NCBI GenBank assembly: GCA_045651685.1
Contig: JAZRSV010000003.1
Span: forward strand, 1 to 64,000
Length of the DNA stretch: 64,000 nt
Direction of reading: 5' to 3'
DNA from: CAKVLS01 sp045651685
GTDB taxonomy: Bacteria; Bacillota; Clostridia; Christensenellales; UBA1242
Shown: piece by piece, positions 32,315 through 45,600 of the stretch
How the letters are laid out: each line of letters starts with the position of its first letter
Position numbering within the stretch: the first letter of the stretch is position 1
Program-made: the position numbers and the translations under genes
The notes under the pieces: generated by a model
Database searches by the model: none
The model's input: the letters and a program-made list of their open reading frames with translations, nothing else
What the model was told of the DNA's origin: nothing

Positions 32315-33160
32315 ATGAAAATTGCAATATCTGCAGAATCTACAATAGATTTAACAAAAGAACTTTTAGACAAATATAAAATTCATACAGTGGCCTTTAA
32401 TGTGCTACTAGGTGAAGAAGAACGACAAGATGGAACTTTTGACCCAAAAGAAATTTTTGAATATGTTCAAAAAACAAAAGTATTGCCAAAAACCAGCGCA
32501 GTAAACGAATTTACTTATGCAGAATATTTTTCAGAACTACTTAACCAATATGACGCAGTAGTACACATTAGTTTGTCTTCTTGCATTAGCAGTTCTTGCC
32601 AAAATGCAAAAACAGCAGCAAGCAAATTGTCAAATGTATATGTTATTGACAGCAAGAGTTTGTCAACAGGCATTGCACTACTTGCAATATATGCATCTAG
32701 ACTTGCTGAAAAAGAAAATATTAACGCAGCCGAAATAGCAAAAGCTGTTGCATCAAGGGTCGACCATGTACAAGCAAGTTTTGTACTAGAAAGGCTTGAC
32801 TACCTATACAAGGGCGGCAGATGCTCTGCTTTAAGTTTGTTTGGTGCTAACTTATTAAAAATTAGACCACAAATACTTGTAAAAGATGGCAAAATGGGCG
32901 CTGGCAAAAAATATCGTGGCAATATGGACCGTTGCATAGAACAATATTGTCAAGATGTATTAGAAGAATTTAATACTCCAGACCTACACACAGCCTTTTT
33001 GACTTATACAACCGCAACCGAAGGTATGCTAGAAGCAGCTAGAAAAGCACTAAAAGAGCGTGGTTTTGAAAATATTTATGAAACTACAGCTGGTGGCACA
33101 ATTTCTAGCCATTGTGGCGAACATACACTAGGTATACTTTATATAAACGATGCAAAATAA
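32315..33160 (+). CDS. DegV family fatty acid-binding protein
   Basis: 281 residues. DegV/FakB proteins bind a fatty acid and present it to the kinase FakA for incorporation of exogenous fatty acids. SAESTIDL at the N-terminus, a PKTSAVN segment, the HISLSS strand and GGTISSHCGEHTLGI at the C-terminus fit the family. I set the start at the ATG nine bases after AGGAG, 11 codons inside the longest frame. A second copy follows after 49 bases. No fakA is seen in the window. Confidence 0.9.
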   Translation: MKIAISAESTIDLTKELLDKYKIHTVAFNVLLGEEERQDGTFDPKEIFEYVQKTKVLPKTSAVNEFTYAEYFSELLNQYDAVVHISLSSCISSSCQNAKTAASKLSNVYVIDSKSLSTGIALLAIYASRLAEKENINAAEIAKAVASRVDHVQASFVLERLDYLYKGGRCSALSLFGANLLKIRPQILVKDGKMGAGKKYRGNMDRCIEQYCQDVLEEFNTPDLHTAFLTYTTATEGMLEAARKALKERGFENIYETTAGGTISSHCGEHTLGILYINDAK

Positions 33161-33209
33161 AAAACATAATACTCAAGATATGTTTAATTTGCTTTTTTAG
33201 GAGAACTTT

Positions 33210-34049
33210 ATGAAAATAGCAATTTCGGTAGAAAGCTCTGCCGACCTATCAAAACAAATCAAACAAAAATACAACATTAGCTCTACACCTTTAACAATAG
33301 TGCTTGGCGAAACCGAGATGGAAGATTGTGAAGATGCAGGCAAAAAGATTTTTGAATTTGTACAAAAAAACAAAATAATGCCAAAAACATGTGCCGTTAA
33401 CGAATTTCAGTTTAACGAGTATTTTTCTAACCTACTAAAAGACTACGACTCTGTAATACACATTAGCATGTCTAGCGAAATAAGCTGCACCTGTCTTAAC
33501 GCAAAAACTGCTGCTCAAGCATTTGATGGCAAAGTTTTTGTTATAGATAGCAGAAGCTTATGCGGGGGCATTGCTTTGCTTGCAATATATGCAGCAAAGC
33601 TAGTTGAGCAAGGATTGTCTTGTCAGAAGATTATTGACAAGGTGACAGCTCGCATACCTTATGTAAAACTATGCTTTGTACCAAACAAACTCGACTACCT
33701 AAAAAATGGCGGCAGAGTTTCGGCACTTGCACTACTTGGAGCAAACTTATTAAAAATACACCCAACCATATTGATGAAAGATGGCAAGACTGGCGTAGGC
33801 AAAAAGTATATTGGTTCGATTGGTAGTTGCTTTAGAAAATTGTGTGAAGATAACTTAAGAGATGCAAGCCCCGACAAGTCTGTTGCGATAATAGCTTATA
33901 CCAACATTGACCAAGACCAACTTGATTTTGCTTACGACTTTTTGAAACAAAAAGGTTTTGAAGAGATATACGACATTGTTGCCAATGGCACAATTGCAAG
34001 TCATTGCGGCGAATATGCTATGGGTATTATGTTTATCGAAAAAGAATAA
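33210..34049 (+). CDS. DegV family fatty acid-binding protein (tandem paralogue)
   Basis: 279 residues, clearly homologous to the preceding protein through its full length (for example PKTxAVNEF, GIALLAIYA, GANLLKI, ASHCGEYA), evidently a tandem duplication. FakB paralogues in other Gram-positives differ in preference for saturated or unsaturated fatty acids; specialisation here is inference. AGGAG precedes the ATG. Probably cotranscribed with the first copy, ending at the terminator 34109-34139. Confidence 0.9.
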   Translation: MKIAISVESSADLSKQIKQKYNISSTPLTIVLGETEMEDCEDAGKKIFEFVQKNKIMPKTCAVNEFQFNEYFSNLLKDYDSVIHISMSSEISCTCLNAKTAAQAFDGKVFVIDSRSLCGGIALLAIYAAKLVEQGLSCQKIIDKVTARIPYVKLCFVPNKLDYLKNGGRVSALALLGANLLKIHPTILMKDGKTGVGKKYIGSIGSCFRKLCEDNLRDASPDKSVAIIAYTNIDQDQLDFAYDFLKQKGFEEIYDIVANGTIASHCGEYAMGIMFIEKE

Positions 34050-34108
34050 TTATCATAAAAAATATTATAAAATTATTAATTTTTGTAGCAAAAATAGATA
34101 AAAAATAA

Positions 34109-34139
34109 TAGTCGACCTTATGGTCGGCTATGTTTTTTT
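34109..34139 (+). terminator. Terminator of the degV pair
   Basis: TAGTCGACC and GGTCGGCTA arms (two G-U pairs) with a 4-base loop and seven T. Confidence 0.8.
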
Positions 34140-34172
34140 GCATTTTCGACTACAAATTCGGCATTTTTAATA

Positions 34173-34207
34173 AAAAAAAGACCTAAATTATTAGGTCTTT
34201 AATTTTT
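34173..34207 (-). terminator. Terminator of tex
   Basis: AAAGACCTAA and TTAGGTCTTT arms with a 4-base loop, U run on the minus strand. Confidence 0.85.
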
Positions 34208-36357
34208 TATTCGATACCTTTTAGGGTTAGGCCAATACGGTGTTTTTCTAGGTCTACTGACAAGATTTTTACTTTTAATACTTGACCAACTTTTAATACT
34301 TCTGATGGATGTCTTACAAATTTGTCGCTTATTTGAGATAGGTGGATAAGGCCATCTTGATGCACACCAATATCAACAAACGCACCAAAGTCAATAACAT
34401 TTCTTACTGTACCAGTTAGTATCATGTCTGGCTTTAGATCTTTTATATCCAAGATGTCGCTACGAAGTTCTACTTGTGGCAAGCTATCTCTTATATCTCT
34501 ACCTGGTTTTGCAATTTCGCTAACGATGTCTTGCAATGTTGGCACACCTACGCCACATTCTTGAGCAACGGCTTCTTCACCTTTTAGTTGTACTAATGAT
34601 GCAAGTTTTTCTAACTCACCGTTTTTTACACTTTCGTCAGTAAAGTTAAACATTTTTAATAATTGTTTTGCGGCAGCATAACTCTCTGGGTGAACAGCTG
34701 TATTATCCAAAATATTTTTACCACCGACTATACGCAAGAAACCTGCGCATTGTTCGTATGCTTTGTCGCCTAGCTTGCTTACTTTTAACAATTCTGCTCT
34801 ATCTGTAAACTCGCCATTTTTTGCGCGATAATCTACAATATTTTTTGCTATACCACTGTTTAGGCCAGATACATAACTTAACAAACTAACAGAAGCTGTA
34901 TTTAGGTCTACACCTACACTGTTAACGCAGTCTTCTACTACACCAGTTAACACATCTGTCAAACGCTTTTGTGGCATATCGTGTTGATATTGACCAACAC
35001 CAATTGATTTTACATCAATTTTGATAAGCTCTGCCAAAGGATCTTGCAAACGGCGAGCGATAGACACTGCACTACGCAATGCTACATCAAAATCTGGAAA
35101 TTCGCTTGCGCCAAGTTTTGATGCACTGTATACAGAAGCACCAGCTTCGTTAACTACAGCATAACTTACTTTGCGACTTTGCTTTTTGATAAGTTCTGCA
35201 ACAAACATTTCTGATTCTTTTGAAGCGGTACCATTACCGATAGATATAACATCAACTTTGTGTTTGTTGATAAGCGCTGTCAATTTTTGTTCGGCTTCTT
35301 CGATTTTGCTTTGAGGTGGAGTTGGATAAACAACTGTGGTATCAAGCACATTGCCAGCTTGGTCGATAACAGCTATTTTGCAACCTGTACGGTATGCAGG
35401 GTCAAGACCAAGTATAATTTTGCCTTTTAGAGGTGGTTGCAATAGCAAAGGACGCAAGTTAACATCAAACATTTTTATAGCTTGCTCGTTAGCTTTGTCT
35501 GTAAGCATTGTTCTCAATTCTCTCTCTAAAGATGGGAAAATTAATCTATCAAAGCTATCTTGGCAGGTTGCTACCAAAATTTCTTCGTCTTTTTCATTTT
35601 TTACAAACATGTCTTTTATCATTTCGACACATTTTGCATCGTTGCATACTATTTTTGCTTTTAGGCAATCTTCTGCTTCGCCACGGTTGATAGCAAGTAC
35701 TCTGTGGCTTGGTATTTTTGATACAAGTTCGCTAAAATCTTTGTACATCTCGTATGTCTTGCTTTTTTCTTGCGAATCATCCCAAGTTGTTTTGATTTCG
35801 GCAGTTTTTTCTAAAAATTCTCTTAAATCTTTTCTTATTTCGGCGCTATCTGATATCATTTCGGCAATAATATCTAAAGCACCTTGTATAGCTTCTTTTG
35901 CATCTTTTAGCTCGTTTTCTTCTGTGATAAATGTTGTAGCAAAAGCTTCTAATTCGCCTTCGTACTCGCCAGACATAATTGCATCTGCAAGTGGTTGCAA
36001 ACCTTTTGCAATAGCAACGCTTGCTCTGGTTTTTCTTTTTGGCTTAAATGGTCTATATATATCTTCTACTTCGGTCAAAGTTTGGGCATCTTCTAGACTT
36101 TTCATTATTTCGTCTGTCATATTGCCTTGTTCGGTTACAATTTTTACAACTTCTTCTTTACGCTTATTTAGAGACCTTAAGTAGGTAAGTCTATCATTAA
36201 ACTCTCTCAAGATTTGGTCATCGCAGCTACCGGTAAGTTCTTTACGATATCGTGCGATAAATGGAATTGTACATCCTTCGTCAATTAAGTCGATGATGTT
36301 GGCTGTATGCTGTGGTTTTAGGTTAAACTCTTGGCATAATGTTTGTTGGATATCCAT
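34207..36357 (-). CDS. tex: Tex-type RNA-binding transcription accessory protein
   Basis: 716 residues in the Tex/YqgF order: N-terminal helical Tex domain, YqgF-like RNase H fold beginning LGLDPAYRTGCKIAV (about 320), helix-hairpin-helix pair (LNTASVSLLSYVSGL, GEFTDRAELLKVSKLG) and a C-terminal S1 domain (about 640-712, GTVRNVIDFGAFVDIG). Tex binds nucleic acids and influences transcription of toxin and other genes; the mechanism is unclear. AAAGGA precedes the ATG. Divergent from the giant lipoprotein gene. Confidence 0.95.
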   Translation of the reverse strand: MDIQQTLCQEFNLKPQHTANIIDLIDEGCTIPFIARYRKELTGSCDDQILREFNDRLTYLRSLNKRKEEVVKIVTEQGNMTDEIMKSLEDAQTLTEVEDIYRPFKPKRKTRASVAIAKGLQPLADAIMSGEYEGELEAFATTFITEENELKDAKEAIQGALDIIAEMISDSAEIRKDLREFLEKTAEIKTTWDDSQEKSKTYEMYKDFSELVSKIPSHRVLAINRGEAEDCLKAKIVCNDAKCVEMIKDMFVKNEKDEEILVATCQDSFDRLIFPSLERELRTMLTDKANEQAIKMFDVNLRPLLLQPPLKGKIILGLDPAYRTGCKIAVIDQAGNVLDTTVVYPTPPQSKIEEAEQKLTALINKHKVDVISIGNGTASKESEMFVAELIKKQSRKVSYAVVNEAGASVYSASKLGASEFPDFDVALRSAVSIARRLQDPLAELIKIDVKSIGVGQYQHDMPQKRLTDVLTGVVEDCVNSVGVDLNTASVSLLSYVSGLNSGIAKNIVDYRAKNGEFTDRAELLKVSKLGDKAYEQCAGFLRIVGGKNILDNTAVHPESYAAAKQLLKMFNFTDESVKNGELEKLASLVQLKGEEAVAQECGVGVPTLQDIVSEIAKPGRDIRDSLPQVELRSDILDIKDLKPDMILTGTVRNVIDFGAFVDIGVHQDGLIHLSQISDKFVRHPSEVLKVGQVLKVKILSVDLEKHRIGLTLKGIE

Positions 36358-36630
36358 AAATTTTGTCCTTTTATTTTTTTTGAATATAACTGCCTTTGAG
36401 GGCAGCCGTCATAGTAAAGGGTATTTGTTTTTTAATTTTTAGTCAAACATTTTGCAGTATTTTTTTGCAAAACCCACCCTAAAATGTTTTGTGACGAAGT
36501 TAACTTTTTTATTTTTTATTGGCCAAAAATATTTGCCTAAAATATGGTAAATAATATATTATATTATATATAATTATACTAAAATGTCGGACTATGTATT
36601 TTGACAATAAATGTCACTTGAGGTGTTGAT
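36358..36630. promoter_or_regulatory. Divergent tex / giant lipoprotein intergenic region
   Basis: 273 bases without a gene. It contains a short CTGCC/GGCAG hairpin in the tex leader (about 36391-36405), a 40-base nearly pure A/T tract (36550-36580) with possible -10 boxes TATAAT (36569) and TATACT (36575), and TGACA-N5-TGTCA (36602-36616), a palindrome four bases before the AGGTG ribosome site of the giant gene. A clear -35 is not visible. Confidence 0.5.
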
Positions 36631-39600
36631 ATGAAAAAATTTGCAAAAGTATTATTAGTATTGTGCATGCTTGTTATGACAAGCACTGTTTTTGCCGCGT
36701 GCGGAGCGCCAAAAATAACGAGTCTGCGAATAACCGGAGTACCACAATATGTCACAGTAGGACAAGAGTTTACTTTGCAGGCAATATTAACGCCAGCCAA
36801 GGCATCTCAAAAAGATGTTGTATGGTCTAGTAGTGATTCGACCAAAGCTGTTGTAAATGAGTTTGGTAAGGTCACACCTCTTTCTTTAGGTACAGTTATC
36901 ATTACGGCAGCTAGCAAAAAAGACGCTACCAAAAAAGATCATGTAACTATTGAGATTAAGTCAACCACCTCTGACATAATGATCGAAAACTTTACAACAA
37001 CATATGACGGCACACCAAAAAGTGTGAGTGTAAAATATGCCCCAGCAGGTATGAAATTAAAATACACTTACAAACTAGGCAACGCAGAACCTACCGAAAC
37101 ACCACCAGCAAACGCAGGTGTTTATACAGTATCTGTATATCAAGAAGGTAGCAACATTGTTGAAGCACAATGTATTTTAAGAATCAACCCAAGAGAAGTC
37201 ACCATTAACATTGACGACAAATCAAAAGTGTTTGGTGCACAAGAACCATCATACACATCTAGCATCTCTGGCCTTGTTGGTATAGACACATTAGAATATA
37301 CCGTTGGCAGAATAGATACTTTAGAAGATGTAGGTAGATACAAAATAACAGCTACTACACATCAAGTAAATCCAAACTACACAGTTTTGATAAACGATGG
37401 CACATTAGAAATCATACCAAGAGATGTTAAGATAGTACCACACAACAAAACAAGTATTTATGGTGACCCACTAGCTCAACTAACATTTGACATACAAGAC
37501 CTTGCAGGCAATGTATTGAGCAACATAGATCAATCAAATGTAGCAGGTACATTAAAAATTTCTACCAATGGCAATTTAGAAAAATTGTCTGTAGGCTCAT
37601 ACACCATCACAAGCTCTAACCTAATCTCTACTAACTTAAACATTAGAGAAAACGCAACAGCAACATACAAGATCGAAAAAAGAACAGCTTATGTTGCAGT
37701 CACCGCTAACCAAGGTAAGTTTGCAGGCGCTGCAGATCCTGTTATCGAAAAAGTTATATCTAATACCGTAGAAGGTGACGACTTATCACAATGTCTTTAT
37801 AGAGAAGAAGGCGAACTTGTAGGTTTTTATCAATACCTTTTAGATAATACAATCAATACCAATTATAAATTAGTATTTACAACTGCTTCTATCTTTAGCA
37901 TTAGATCTAATCAAATATCTATTGCGGTAGAAAGCTTTAGTATGCCTTACTCACCAACTCAAGCAGGCTCTTATATCCCAGCAGACAAGTTAAAGTATAT
38001 CGTGACATTTAACGGCGTATCTAATTATGCTACAATGGACGGCTCTGGATATATAATCTTGCAAGGTATCGAAAGAGTATTCCCAAGTGTAGAGTTGCAA
38101 CAAGTAGCAAGCTTAACCGAGATAGAAAAACAAAATATTTATCAAAAATGGAAGATGACACCATCTTTGATATCTAGCGAAAATATAATCGATGATCAAA
38201 AGTACGAATATACTTTTGAAGAAACACACAAATTTATAACAAAACTTGACTTGATAGTGACTGCAAAAGATGCTAGCAAGTTCTACAAAGACGAAGATCC
38301 AACATTTGAATTTACACTTGATGGCCTAGTTGGCAACGATACAGTATCAGTTGCTCAAAAGATGGCGTTTACTAGAGATAAGACTGGCAACAGTGAAGAT
38401 GTTGGCACATACGAAATATTCATTGACAAAAAAGCTTTGCAAGATGGCAAAGATTATTACAAACCTACTTTTGTAGGAGCTACCTTTACTATACTAAAGA
38501 GACCTATTTACATCACTCCTATTAGTTATACCGAAGAAGATGGCAATGCAGTATACTATGGCGAACCAGAAAAAGAGCTAAACTACGACACAACCGATTC
38601 TAACTTGCCAAATAGCTGCAGACTATCAGATGTATTTACAGGCACATTGACAAGGGGTACTGGTACTTCTGTTGGTATATATGATATCACTATCAAAAAC
38701 CTAGAAGTCACCAAAAACTTTGAATTAGTATTTACCCCAGGTAAATATCAAATTATACCAAGACCTTGGTATATTACAGTTCAAGACAAAACAATCACCT
38801 ATGGTGAGAGCGCTTCTAACTTCTTGTATAACAGCGAACCATACAAAGGTCCAGATGGTTCGGCAGAATATATTTTGAGCAAGCCAATTATCAATGGCAA
38901 GCCTGCCCTAACCAAAAATCAAACTTTATATGCAAACGACCTAACCGATGCTAACCCAAATAACGACTATTACGAAATCGGCCAAGGCAACCTTACTGCT
39001 GGTCCAAACTTTACGATTTTGTTTACCAGCGGCAAACTTACAGTGACAAAGAGACAAGTGACATTGTCATTTATCTCACAATCATATGAGTATGGTACAG
39101 AGAGACCTGCACTATCTTATGCATTTTCTCCAGCACTTGCTAACGGCGACACAGTAAAATCTTTAGATTATCTCGAAGACAATTCTGTTAACTCTAAAGT
39201 ATTTACTCTAAAAAATGTCGATGGTAGCTATCAATACTCTATCGAATTCCAAAACTCTAATGGCAAACTTGTTAATGACTGCTACGATGTAAGCATTAAC
39301 GAACAAGCTGTAGAATTGTATGTAGTTGGTGCTTCTTTATTGCAAATAGAAGTTATTAGCAAACAAGACATCACAACTAGCACATCTACAGTGACATATG
39401 GCGACATATTTGCTTTTACAGAGTTGTTTGATCTTCGTATCAAAAATAATGTCAACAACTACTCTTTACAATATACTGATGCATCTTTTATCTCATTGAC
39501 TGGTGTATCCCCTATTAATGCTGGTAGTTATACAATCGCATTTATCACCAACCCAGCTGATGCAAATGTTGTAAAAGTTCTTAATGCTGGCGGCGAAGAT

Positions 39601-42600
39601 ATTTCTGAAAACTTTGCGCTTGATGTAGAGGTGCGTGGTATCTTAAATATCGAAAAAGCTAATTTGACATTATTGTCAGCTCCTACCGTACAAGACATGG
39701 AGTACGGTTCTGAATACCCATCAATCATTAATGCAATTTATACTTTTGACAATGCCCGCACAGGCGAAACAGAAATATATTCTGCATTAGCAACAGATTA
39801 TACCGTAGCAGATTATAGCGCAAGTAATGTTAGAGATGTACCTTACATTATAAGAGCTATATACAACCCTACTTCTAAAAACTTTAATCCTTATACTCAC
39901 GATGGCCTAGAGTTAACTATTATCAAAAAAGAATTGTCAACAGACGCTGTCACTTGGATGCATGGCCAATCATTTGACACCGATGGCGTAGATGATGGCG
40001 AAGGCACAATTACAGTCACTCTAGAAGAAGAAGTATCACCAGCAGTATATCAAAGTGCTTATGTTGCTTCTGCTAACGATGTTGTTATACCAGCATCTTT
40101 AGACCATATCAAAATAAATGTTGCTTATGTTTACAAAGGTTTCTTCTTTAGCAGTGATGCTACTACTAGAGGTCAACTACCTTACAAAAATAGCGAATCT
40201 GATTTTGGTTATGTTTCTGTAGGCAATGACTACACTTACAAAGCAGAACTAAAAGATGGTGTTATAACCTTCTACTATATTGGTAAAGACGAAGCTGGCA
40301 ACGAAAAGATATACAAACTTGACGATACATATTTAGAAATCTCTTCTACAGCTCCAACAAGAGCCGGCATTTACTATGTCACTGCAAGAGTTTCTACAAC
40401 TGATGCAAACTACACATTTAACAAACAAGACTTTGCTAGCTTGTATGTAGTACACAAGAGCGCTGCAACAATTTATTTTGCAGAGGCAGAAAGTGGTGTC
40501 ACTTACAATACAGATGGCATACTTAACTTAACATTTACATCTGACATCACTGGTGCAGAAGTAAAAACTCTTGGATACAAATATTATCCAAACGGCACAG
40601 ACCACGAACCAGAAGACTTTGTCGGCACACCAACAGAAGTTGGCAACTACATTGTTATTGTCGAAGTAGACTCAGAAAACTTCTACAAAAAATCTGAACT
40701 TGGTTTTGTGATTAATCAAGCAATATTAGAAGTTGCTTGGGGCTCAAACACTAACATTAACTTCAGAGAATCTACTGGTCAAAGTGTAGACTTTGTATTG
40801 TCAGTTAATGGCATCACATTATTTACTTTCAAAAACGGCAGCACTAACAACGGTGAGATCGAACCACTTAACAACATCGGTTGGATTGAGTTCGAGTTTA
40901 GTGATGGCACAAATACTTCAAAACAACTTCCAGTTTCTGCGGGCACTTATACCTTGACTATATCTGTAAAAGCAGACGGCGAAGGTGTAAACTACAAGAC
41001 TGCTACCCTTGGAGGAGAAACTTGCGCGTTTATTATCATTCCAAAGATTTATTCTGGTAGCATCACATTCCAAGATGCAACTATCAACTATGATGTGACA
41101 TACGAAAGAGAAAACGGACACATTGCAATGTACGAAACAATAAAAACTGCAATGGTTAGAGACCCTCACGGCGAAATCCTAGATGAGATAGCAGGCTCTG
41201 GCATATACAACATTCAATTGTTTGTAAACAACGGTCTAGAGATTGGTAAGGTAGACAACTCATTTGTTCCACTTATCAACCAAGCTGGACGAACATTTGA
41301 AATCAAGCTTGTTATATCTGACCCATCAGGCAATGTTGGTACAGCAACTCAAACAGCTATACTTACTGTTCAAAAATCTAACATGCCTACATTTAACAGA
41401 TATAGCACAACAGTGACCAAACAAATTGACTTTACTGGTCAAAGAATATTTAACCCACTAACAGATACAAGTGGCAATATATATACCCCAACTATTTATA
41501 ACGAGGCAGACAAGTCTTGGACTTATGCAGAAAAAGGTGATGCAGAGTTATTCTTCGGTATTACTTATAGATACTATAACAATACCGACAATACTATACT
41601 TGCAGACGCACCTATCACAATGCCAAACAATGTTACAATTCAATTTAAGGTTGTAGCAGAGGTAACTGCAGGTGCTAACTACAATGCGCCAGCAATACCT
41701 GTTTACGAAGGCTTGTTTACTATCGCAAAAACAAACTTCTCATTTGACAGAAATGACATATCAGAAGTGACTTATACTTACGGCTACGAAAATGCCGAAG
41801 TTGATGCTATTGCAATCAACAGTGCTGGCGACCAACTAATACTAAAATATGTTGGTGTTGATACCGGCAACTACACAGTAGAAGATGGTATTGTATGCTT
41901 ACGCAAATACAGAAACAATGATTCTGGTACAGAATATACTTCATTACCTACTGCTGCTGGCGAATATACAGTTTCTTACAAGATTGTTTCTGACAAATCT
42001 ATGTTTAAGAATGCTGACAATGCATCTGACTTTGAAACAACAAAAACTTTGATTATTAATCCAAGACAAATTGACTGTTGTGATCAAATCATCAATATTG
42101 CATCTAACCCAGCAACTCCAAACCCAGCGTTGTTATATTCTAGACAAATTAAGACCTTTGGTTATAAGACCAAAGCAACCTTCCCAGATCACTTAAAAGA
42201 ACTATTTGGTGCATCTACTACTCCAAACATCTTATTTAACCTATATAGAGAAGATGGCACACTTATTGTTGGTGGCGTACTTGCAAGAAACCTTTTGAGC
42301 ACAATGAAAACTCAAGACGCTGGCAACTACCTATTTACATTGTCACCATCATCTAACACTAACTTCTGCGAAAGCGAAAAATATCCTTTGGTTATTCATC
42401 GCAATGCGGTAACATTGTCATTTATAACTGGCGCTGGCAACACTGATGTACATTATGACAGCGATACAGGCATTTATTCACAAACAGTTGGTTATACTGC
42501 AAGTGAAAACCCATTTGATGTGACCAAGATAAAGGTTACTGGCAGATTAAGTTCTTCTTTAGACAACTCTGTACTTGGCTACAGCGATTATGTAGTAAGA

Positions 42601-45600
42601 TACAAGAGAGTTGATCAAGATTATACATACTTTACTACTGACATCCCTGTCACTCAAGGTATATATGATGTAGAAATTGTTCTTCGCAATGGTATTTATC
42701 AATCTCCTGATCGTGATATCAACGAAGATCCAGCTACTGCCGAAACATTGCCTTTACAACTTGTTTACGAAATTTATGCTCCTACTTTGACACTTTCTGT
42801 AAACAACAACAACTATACCTACAAAGATTATTCTACCGACAGCTTTATTATTAATGCTTACTATGGTGGTACAAGTAGAGGTTCATTTAACGCTGGTGTA
42901 CACACTGGTGGTACATGGATACTTAACCAAGATCAAATCAATGCTGGCGGCATTACAGTGACTTATCAAGGTGATGCTACACCTACTAACATTGATGCAT
43001 TGATCGCAAGCACCTTGGCAGAAGCTCAAGCTTATGATCCAAGTATAAGACTTTCTACTATCGAAGAGTTTAATAATCAAAATGTTGGTGCTTATACAAC
43101 ATATGTTATGTTTATAAGCGACGACTTAAACTTTGCTCCAACTATTGGACAAATCACATTTAATGTTTCTCCAAAACTTGTCACAGTAAACGAATTGTCT
43201 TGCGAAGATGAGCACGGCGCTGCATTAGATGACAGATTAACTTATGATTCTGTAAACAACAAGTTTGTATATACAGTAAACATTGTTGCAGAACCTGTAT
43301 TCCAAAGCAACACATGGTCATTTGAGCCAATTACTTATAGTGGTCCAACAAATACAAGATTTAGATTAAAAAATCCTATTGACGGTGTATCTGATATTCT
43401 TGAAGCAAATATAAGATTTACTACCCTAAACCTAGACAGCACTTGGTTGTACGATCAATTTGAAGCTGGTGGTCAAGGTTATACAATTTCTTATACTTTA
43501 ACAACACTAACTGCTATTGCAGAAAGCACTGGCAACTTTGAGTTTGCAATGCTAGATACTAGCCCAGTTGGCTTTGAATATGTGATAACTATATCTAAAG
43601 GCGCAATGCCAAATGTGTTTACTATTACAAACATTGCTCAACCTTATGACACTTACGAAGTTTACGCAGAGCAATTTACTAATGCTTCTCAATTAGCATT
43701 TAGCAACTTTGTATCTTTTGCTGGTAGCACAACAAGTTCTCCTGTAGAATCAGAATTTAAGTACTTTAACGCAGCTTATAATGATCCTAGCGAAACTTTT
43801 GATGCACATATTACTTTCTTTGGATTCTTCATGCAAACAGCAACTGGTGACAATATCCAAACTAGTGGAAATGTCACTTTGGACAATCCAGGCAAAGGCA
43901 GCAAGATAAACAAAACTGCACAATATGCTACATACAAAATTGTTTATGACATCCCAGAAAGTATTTTCTTTAGTGCAACTAAACTAAATATATTCTATAC
44001 AGTAGAGCCAAAAGGTCTTACTGCTAAACTAGATAGACAAATACTAGATGGTAGCGGTTTACCTTCTATACAAATTCTTGATGGCGATGCAGAAGTTGAT
44101 TATCAAGCAACTGTTAAGATAACTCTTGCAGACGAAACAGAAACTTTACTGCTATACACTTCAAAGAGAACTAGTGGCACTACAACTACTAATACAGATA
44201 TTATTGCAGGAGCTCACACTCTTATTGCAGAGGCAGCTGGCAATACAACTATCTTTGCAGTAGAAATTGAGTTAACTAGTCTTGGTGACGGCATTGTTAT
44301 GGACAACATAACACTAAACAATCATCTAGAGGGCGAAGACAGAACTACTATTGTTTACTTACTATATGTTGCTAGTTCTACCGACCTAGGTAGCTATGAC
44401 CTATATGGCACAATAGACAACAGAACAGTTCTTTCTAACATCTTGGGTCAATCTGATCCAATCAAAGCAAACAACCTAATTAACAATTTGGGCTTAAGCA
44501 TCGAATGGTCTACCGGTGTACAAAGTGCATTAGAGTTGTCTAACTACATGGTTACCGAAAGCGTTGTATCATCATTTGTAGTACCTGACGACTTAGGTTC
44601 AGATGATTCTCCATTGCCAGAATCTCCAGATGGAACATGTATGTACTTTGAAGTAAACATTGCTCAATACCTAATTGACAATGATACTAATATATATCCT
44701 TGTTCTAACCTAGTTGTTTATATTGTTATTGGCGAAGACAAAATACCAACTAATGTATCTCTTGATGTATCATTTGGTATCACACTTGATGTGACCGATA
44801 CAATATTTACATATACTGGCGAAACCCAAGCTCCAACAGCTGCTCTAAAATTGTATGCATTTAACTATCGCAACGAATTTAGATACAAGATGGTTTCTGG
44901 TTCACCACAAGTGGATGCTGAAGGCAACAAAATTATCGAAGATATCGTAGATATTCTAGAACCTGTTTATATCGATTGCGACAATACTACATTGCAAGTT
45001 GTATATAAGAAAGGCGGTTCTATCGTTGCTAATCCTAAAGACGCTGGCGAATATCAAGCAATTTACACATACACTGTTGGTTCTAAAACATACTCACAAG
45101 TAATACCATTTACTATTAAGGCTGAGGTTGTAGAAGTTGTTATGGCAAACCAAGAGTTTGACTATGATGGTTCTGCACATACTTTAACAGCGACAGCTAC
45201 AAAAGATGGTCACCCACTTAATATTAAATATTCTTACTTTAACTCTGCTGGCACACCATTGGTTGCTAGTCAAATAAAAGATGCAGGCACTTATCGTGTA
45301 GAAGCATACATTAATGAACCTAACTACGAAGGTTATACATATGCAATACTAACTATAAGAAAACTTGCAACAAATATTCAAGTCACTCCTCTATCAGCGG
45401 CAGACTCAATCTATAGGCCAAGTACAACTTTTGCACCAACCTATAAGATTTATGATGCTTCTGGCAGAGATATTACTCAACTACTAAAAGATGACGGCGC
45501 AGTTACTGTCACTTACAAATTAAGAGAAAACGGATCTTATGGTTCGACAGCTCCTAATGTTGCAGGTACATTTAAGATAAAAATTGCAGTCACTGGTTCT

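Noticed and set aside
35336..36184. 282-codon plus-strand frame opposite tex
   Set aside because: Fully inside tex on the other strand; Ser/Leu-rich composition typical of an antisense shadow, no ribosome site.
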